Below, in pieces: positions 13,344 through 16,635 of a DNA stretch of 16,635 nt. The DNA lies in the NCBI GenBank assembly GCA_021413535.1, contig JAIOQF010000352.1:1-16635 (forward strand), in the 5' to 3' direction. This DNA comes from Verrucomicrobiota bacterium. GTDB lineage: Bacteria > Verrucomicrobiota > Verrucomicrobiia > Verrucomicrobiales > Verrucomicrobiaceae. A program made the position numbers and the translations under genes. Position 1 is the stretch's first letter, and every line of letters starts with the position of its first letter. A model generated the notes under the pieces. That model worked only from the letters and a program-made list of their open reading frames with translations, was not told where the DNA came from and made no database searches.

Positions 13344-14714
13344 TCAGACCTCAAGCTTATACGGGCCGCGATATTCGCGTCCGAGCATCTTGGAGGCTTT
13401 CTCGTTCCCGATGATCACCTCCTTGGCGGCGTCCCACTTCAATGGTTCGTTCAACATGAGGGAGATGAGCGACAGATGACCAGGGATGGCGCTGTGATGC
13501 GCAGTTTCCACTGGCGTGATCGTGGGTTTGCGGGACTTGATGCAGTCGAGGAAATTGCGAAAATGGCTACGGGTTTCGTAGAGGCGCGTTTTGATGATGT
13601 CATCGCCGAGTTTGGGCGCGCGGAATGTTTCCACCACCGTGTCGCCACGGCGGGCTTTGATCGACTGTTTCAATTCCGGTTTGGAGCTGTCATAGCCGCC
13701 GCGATCCACCCAGACCCAGCCGTCGGTGCCGATCCATTTGGTGCCGCCTTTGATGTCGGGATGACCGCCGGCGATGGTCATGGTGATGCCGCCGGGGTAG
13801 GTGAGCTCGGCGCGATATTTGGTGGCTGTGTTCCAGATAGCTGTGCGCGGCGGGAAGTCGGCCTGGATGGGTTTAATTTCGCTGGGGCCGCCATTGTCGG
13901 AGTTCATGCCCCAGTGGGCGATGTCGCAGTGATGGCCGATCCAGTCGAGAAGCTGGCCGCCGCCGATGTTATAATCCCAGCGCCAGTTCTTGTGAACACG
14001 GGCTTCGATGTAGTCTTGCATCGTCGCCGGTCCGATCCAGGTTTCGTAATCCAGCTCGGCGGGTGGCGCTGTGACATCGGTTTTTTTTCCGGTTCCGGCA
14101 AAGTCATGATGGCCTGCGGGCAGTCCCACTTGCACTTCCTTGATCTGCCCGATTAGGCCGTTGCGCACAATCTCGGCTGCGATGCGGAACTGGTCCACGC
14201 TGCGCTGCCAGCTTCCAGTCTGCCAGATGCGATTGTATTTCTGCACCGCTTTCACGATGGCCTGCTGCTCGATGATGGTGCGGGCGAGGGGCTTTTCGCC
14301 GTAAACGTCTTTCCCATTTCTCAGCGCTTCCGTGGAGACGAGTGCATGCCAGTTGTCCGGGACGGCGAGCATGACGCAGTCGATGTCCTTTCGTGCCATG
14401 AGTTCGCGGTAATCACTATAGGCTTTGCAGTCATTGTTCTGGTAGTGCCCATTGATTTTACCCAGCGCGGCTTCGAGGTGTTTTTTATCGAGATCGCAGG
14501 CGGCGACCACCTGGCAGTCGGTCTCGGCCAGGAAGGAGTTGGTGTTGCCCGGGCCCTGCATGCCCCAGCCGACGACGCCCATCGTGATACGGTTGCTCGG
14601 CGCGTTCTGACCAAAGATGCTGGATGGCACGATGGTGGGGAAGCCGAATGAGAGGGCGGCGGTGGCCCCAGTTTGCAGAAATCGACGGCGGGAGACGATG
14701 GGTGTGCGTTTCAT
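13344..14714 (-). CDS. Tat-exported Gfo/Idh/MocA oxidoreductase
   Basis: This 456-residue protein begins with a twin-arginine leader: SRRRFLQTG (8-16), a short hydrophobic stretch (ATAALSFGFPTIV) and a possible cleavage site near FGQNA (34-38). The Rossmann motif MGVVGWGMQGPG (45-56), the GEKPLA block (139-144, EKP 140-142) and a C-terminal substrate domain follow, so it folds with its cofactor before export. Such proteins occur in large numbers in Verrucomicrobiota and Planctomycetota and are tied to sugar or glycan breakdown. I chose the ATG at 14714; an ATG at 14723 gives three more residues, and a TTG at 14774 is unlikely. It converges with the transaldolase operon and is probably unrelated to the polysaccharide locus. 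The substrate is unknown. Confidence 0.9.
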   Translation of the reverse strand: MKRTPIVSRRRFLQTGATAALSFGFPTIVPSSIFGQNAPSNRITMGVVGWGMQGPGNTNSFLAETDCQVVAACDLDKKHLEAALGKINGHYQNNDCKAYSDYRELMARKDIDCVMLAVPDNWHALVSTEALRNGKDVYGEKPLARTIIEQQAIVKAVQKYNRIWQTGSWQRSVDQFRIAAEIVRNGLIGQIKEVQVGLPAGHHDFAGTGKKTDVTAPPAELDYETWIGPATMQDYIEARVHKNWRWDYNIGGGQLLDWIGHHCDIAHWGMNSDNGGPSEIKPIQADFPPRTAIWNTATKYRAELTYPGGITMTIAGGHPDIKGGTKWIGTDGWVWVDRGGYDSSKPELKQSIKARRGDTVVETFRAPKLGDDIIKTRLYETRSHFRNFLDCIKSRKPTITPVETAHHSAIPGHLSLISLMLNEPLKWDAAKEVIIGNEKASKMLGREYRGPYKLEV

Positions 14715-14807
14715 GGCGGACATGATGACGCAGCGATTGTGAATTTCCAAATGAAAAATGTTATCAAGCAACAATATGTCTTGCGGATTGTCCTACCTCA
14801 AAGAAAT

Positions 14808-14811
14808 GGAG
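14808..14811 (+). promoter_or_regulatory. Shine-Dalgarno site GGAG deciding the start at 14820
   Basis: GGAG lies eight bases before the first of three consecutive ATG codons (14820, 14823, 14826). The spacing favours 14820 and argues against the open upstream extension to 14673, which would run antisense through the leader of the oxidoreductase. It is the only clear Shine-Dalgarno site I found at a gene start in this window. Confidence 0.7.
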
Positions 14812-14819
14812 TGTATCTT

Positions 14820-15680
14820 ATGATGATGAATCAAGTCAGGGCAGTCTACGCGTTATTGTTTCTCACCCTCGGCGGCATGGGAGCCTGGGTCTGGAAGCTA
14901 AATGAGAAGCAGGCGCTCATTGAGCAGGAGCTTCGGAAGGCTGAGACATCGAAGGCCGTGGCTCTCGCATTGAAGGAAAAAGATTTTGAGGATGCGCGCG
15001 CTGCCGATGAGGCCAAGCATCAGGAAGACCTGCGGAAGCTCAATACGGAGTTTGAATCTAAACTCGAAGACTTCCGCAAAAAAGAGCGGGTAAAACTGGC
15101 GCAAGCCTATGAGCAGTTCAGCGGCATCTTGGATGGGGACAAAAAAACGCTCGAATACCTCAACCTTATCGAGCAGAAAGTGAAAAGTGGCGCGGCCCTT
15201 TCCGGTGCCGAGGCTGAAAAGCTGGCTGTCATCGCCACTGGATTAACCTATTTGCAGAAGCAATACACGAAACCCTTCGAGGAGTTCAGCGAGCTCGAAG
15301 CTTATCTGCAGAAGCGGGCCAGCACCCAGATCGACACGCCCAACATGCGCAATTCTTTCTGGAAGCGGATGTTTAGCCGTGAGTTCAGAGAACAGGAACG
15401 GGAGTTCTACCGGACTGAAGGTGAACGCCGCGGTTTTCAGGATGCCCAGGGAAAGTTCTCAGAGGCCTACGCTGCTGCACAGAAACGCATGGCGGGCGTG
15501 AATCTGGAAATGGACAAGACCATCGAGAAACTCAATGACGTGATTCAGGAGAAACCAACGAGCATGCCTGATCTCGCTGATTTTTTTAATCAAGCCCGCA
15601 AAGCTCTGAACGCTCATCAAAAGCTGCTCGAATTCGAACCTGATCTGACGAAGCCGCTGAACGAAAGCGTCAGGCCGTAG
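14820..15680 (+). CDS. Membrane-anchored coiled-coil protein of unknown function
   Basis: I do not recognise this 286-residue protein. Residues about 9-25 (VYALLFLTLGGMGAWVW) form one hydrophobic segment close to the N-terminus, most likely an uncleaved membrane anchor. Residues about 27-100 are highly charged and heptad-like (many Glu, Lys, Ala and Leu), a probable coiled coil. A second charged helical stretch covers about 185-245, including FSREFREQEREFYRTEGERR (185-204). No catalytic motif, cysteine pair or lipobox is seen. Divergent from the Tat oxidoreductase by 105 bases, it overlaps the end of the permease gene by 11 bases, tail to tail. A structural or scaffold role at the membrane would fit, but nothing proves it. 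Confidence 0.82.
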   Translation: MMMNQVRAVYALLFLTLGGMGAWVWKLNEKQALIEQELRKAETSKAVALALKEKDFEDARAADEAKHQEDLRKLNTEFESKLEDFRKKERVKLAQAYEQFSGILDGDKKTLEYLNLIEQKVKSGAALSGAEAEKLAVIATGLTYLQKQYTKPFEEFSELEAYLQKRASTQIDTPNMRNSFWKRMFSREFREQEREFYRTEGERRGFQDAQGKFSEAYAAAQKRMAGVNLEMDKTIEKLNDVIQEKPTSMPDLADFFNQARKALNAHQKLLEFEPDLTKPLNESVRP

Positions 15681-16497
15681 GGCTCCGATTACTTTGGCCA
15701 GGAGTCGGAACATCAGGCGCATCTCGGCTGGTATTTTTTTTGACTGCTTCCTGCAGCAATCTTCCACCGGCAAAAATCAAGACGCACGCCAGCACGCGGC
15801 TGAAGGTTACGCTACTCCAGCGTCGTGCGCCGAAATGTGTGCCGAGCAGCGCACCGATGACCGCTGGCAAGGTGAGCCAGAGCAAGGGGCCGACATGCAT
15901 GATTCTTTCCCATCCAGCGCCCGCGAGTCCGGCAAGCGAGTTGACCACGATGAATCCGGCGGCGATGCCGCCGGTGGTCTTGGGCTTCACCCATCTGAAC
16001 AAATATAATACCGGGCTCAAGAAAACACCCCCGCCAATGCCTGTCAGACCCGCGAGAAATCCCAGCACCGCGCCTACGAGCAGAGCCAGCGGCCAATATA
16101 TTTTACGCACGACCAAGTCCTCTGCCTGCCAGCGTGCCCGTAGCAGCAAAATGACTCCGCCAAGCGACAGCACCAGCCCGAGCACCAGCTGGTAGGTCTG
16201 AAGACTGATGGGAATGCGACTGCCGAGCCAGGCACATGGCACGGATGAAATGGCGAAGGTGAACAGCACGCGGCCATTAAAATATCCGGCTTTCGAAAAC
16301 CGCCACCAGGCCACGCTGGCGACAAGAATATTGGCGATCAGCACGGCCACCTTGGCCGATGCGGGCGCCACGCCCAAGACTGCAAGTGCCGCCAGATAAC
16401 CCGTGGCACCACCGTGGCCGACGGACGAATAAAAAAATGCGACAGTCAAAACTGCTCCGCATAAAATCATCCAACTGATCATGCTCAAGTCGGTCAT
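15670..16497 (-). CDS. TauE/SafE family membrane permease (putative anion exporter)
   Basis: This 275-residue membrane protein has about eight hydrophobic segments arranged as two similar halves. Each half has a glycine-rich signature: SSVGHGGATGYLAAL (24-38) in the first and AGLTGIGGGVFLSPVL (149-164) in the second. These mark the TauE/SafE (DUF81) family, proposed to carry sulfite, sulfonates or other organic anions across the inner membrane. The C-terminal 25 residues are polar and proline-rich. I chose the ATG at 16497; an in-frame GTG at 16521 would add eight residues. The gene begins 52 bases after the end of the gene at the right edge and overlaps the unknown coiled-coil gene tail to tail. 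Transported substrate is unknown. Confidence 0.9.
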   Translation of the reverse strand: MTDLSMISWMILCGAVLTVAFFYSSVGHGGATGYLAALAVLGVAPASAKVAVLIANILVASVAWWRFSKAGYFNGRVLFTFAISSVPCAWLGSRIPISLQTYQLVLGLVLSLGGVILLLRARWQAEDLVVRKIYWPLALLVGAVLGFLAGLTGIGGGVFLSPVLYLFRWVKPKTTGGIAAGFIVVNSLAGLAGAGWERIMHVGPLLWLTLPAVIGALLGTHFGARRWSSVTFSRVLACVLIFAGGRLLQEAVKKNTSRDAPDVPTPGQSNRSPTA

Positions 16498-16549
16498 GGC
16501 AATTCCGTCGGGGGTTTCCACTTCGCTGCCCAGATGGCAGGGATTGCTC

Positions 16550-16635
16550 TCACCATCCGCCCATGACTTCCACGGAGTAACCGCGGAGATACTCAGTCTC
16601 CGGGATGCCGAAGACGACCGGGTGATCGGCGCGCT
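16550..16635 (-). CDS. C-terminal end of a probable RlmI-type rRNA methyltransferase (5' part outside window)
   Basis: Only the last 27 codons and the TGA at 16550-16552 are in the window. The visible peptide contains ADHPVVFGIPETEYLRGYSV. The order ADHPV, PE, YLxG and a final hydrophobic strand matches, from memory, the C-terminus of class I 23S rRNA cytosine methyltransferases of the RlmI/RlmK type. The frame stays open to the window edge. Too little is present for a secure name, but the composition is coding-like and the fragment explains the sequence upstream of the permease. Confidence 0.55.
   Translation of the reverse strand, partial: RADHPVVFGIPETEYLRGYSVEVMGGW

Noticed and set aside
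13287..14156. A 289-codon plus-strand reading frame
   Set aside because: It is the antisense shadow of the Tat oxidoreductase, starts inside the terminator hairpin and shows no family motif.
15727..15740. A run of eight T on the plus strand as a terminator for the coiled-coil gene
   Set aside because: No stable hairpin precedes it, and it codes for consecutive lysines at the end of the permease.
1..16635. Mobile elements, CRISPR arrays, tRNA or rRNA genes, phage genes
   Set aside because: No transposase or integrase motifs, direct-repeat arrays or RNA-gene signatures were seen on either strand.

Overview
The window is the heart of a surface-polysaccharide (O-antigen, capsule or glycolipid) sugar-building locus, followed by unrelated chromosomal genes. 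It has no rRNA, tRNA, CRISPR array, transposase or integrase that I can see, and no stretch over 300 bases without a gene. The likely host is a Verrucomicrobiota or related PVC-group bacterium. This rests on one clue: a Gfo/Idh/MocA oxidoreductase with a twin-arginine leader (13344-14714), a type very common there. Shine-Dalgarno sites are almost absent, and most genes start by overlap with the gene before. The phylum is inferred.

Layout. (1) A long leftward operon runs from 11207 down through position 1. In order of transcription it holds: an SDR with a GGAGYKG nucleotide motif (10206-11207); a GalE-type SDR (9205-10209); a fused nucleotidyltransferase-PfkB sugar kinase (7658-9208); a cytosolic Gfo/Idh/MocA dehydrogenase (6741-7661); an atypical SDR (5849-6733); a UDP-glucose-dehydrogenase-like protein without the catalytic cysteine (4568-5845); a second atypical SDR, paralogous to the first (3678-4574); a GtrA-type membrane protein (3253-3678); a 132-base gap with a possible promoter; a split transketolase (2290-3120 and 1376-2293); a SAM methyltransferase (708-1370); and a family 2 glycosyltransferase cut by the window edge (1-700). 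Neighbours overlap by 1-7 bases or lie 3-7 bases apart except at that gap. (2) A rightward operon diverges from 11370: SIS-domain phosphoheptose-isomerase-like protein, HAD phosphatase of the GmhB type, and a small transaldolase, all joined by ATGA overlaps. It ends at a strong bidirectional hairpin (13284-13326). (3) The right part holds the Tat-exported oxidoreductase, a membrane-anchored coiled-coil protein of unknown function, a TauE/SafE-type permease, and the last 27 codons of what looks like an RlmI-type rRNA methyltransferase.

How it fits together. Transketolase and transaldolase interconvert pentose, hexose and heptose phosphates and can supply sedoheptulose 7-phosphate. The SIS protein, the kinase-nucleotidyltransferase fusion and the HAD phosphatase match the three steps that turn sedoheptulose 7-phosphate into a nucleotide-activated heptose. 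Two normal SDRs, two atypical SDRs, a cysteine-less UGDH-like protein, a Gfo/Idh dehydrogenase and a methyltransferase are then available to tailor it, and GtrA plus the glycosyltransferase could move and attach it, perhaps through a polyprenyl-phosphate sugar. The final sugar cannot be read from the sequence. The central unit of two GVMH-type SDRs around a cysteine-less UGDH homologue, next to a split transketolase, is the best candidate here for undescribed chemistry.
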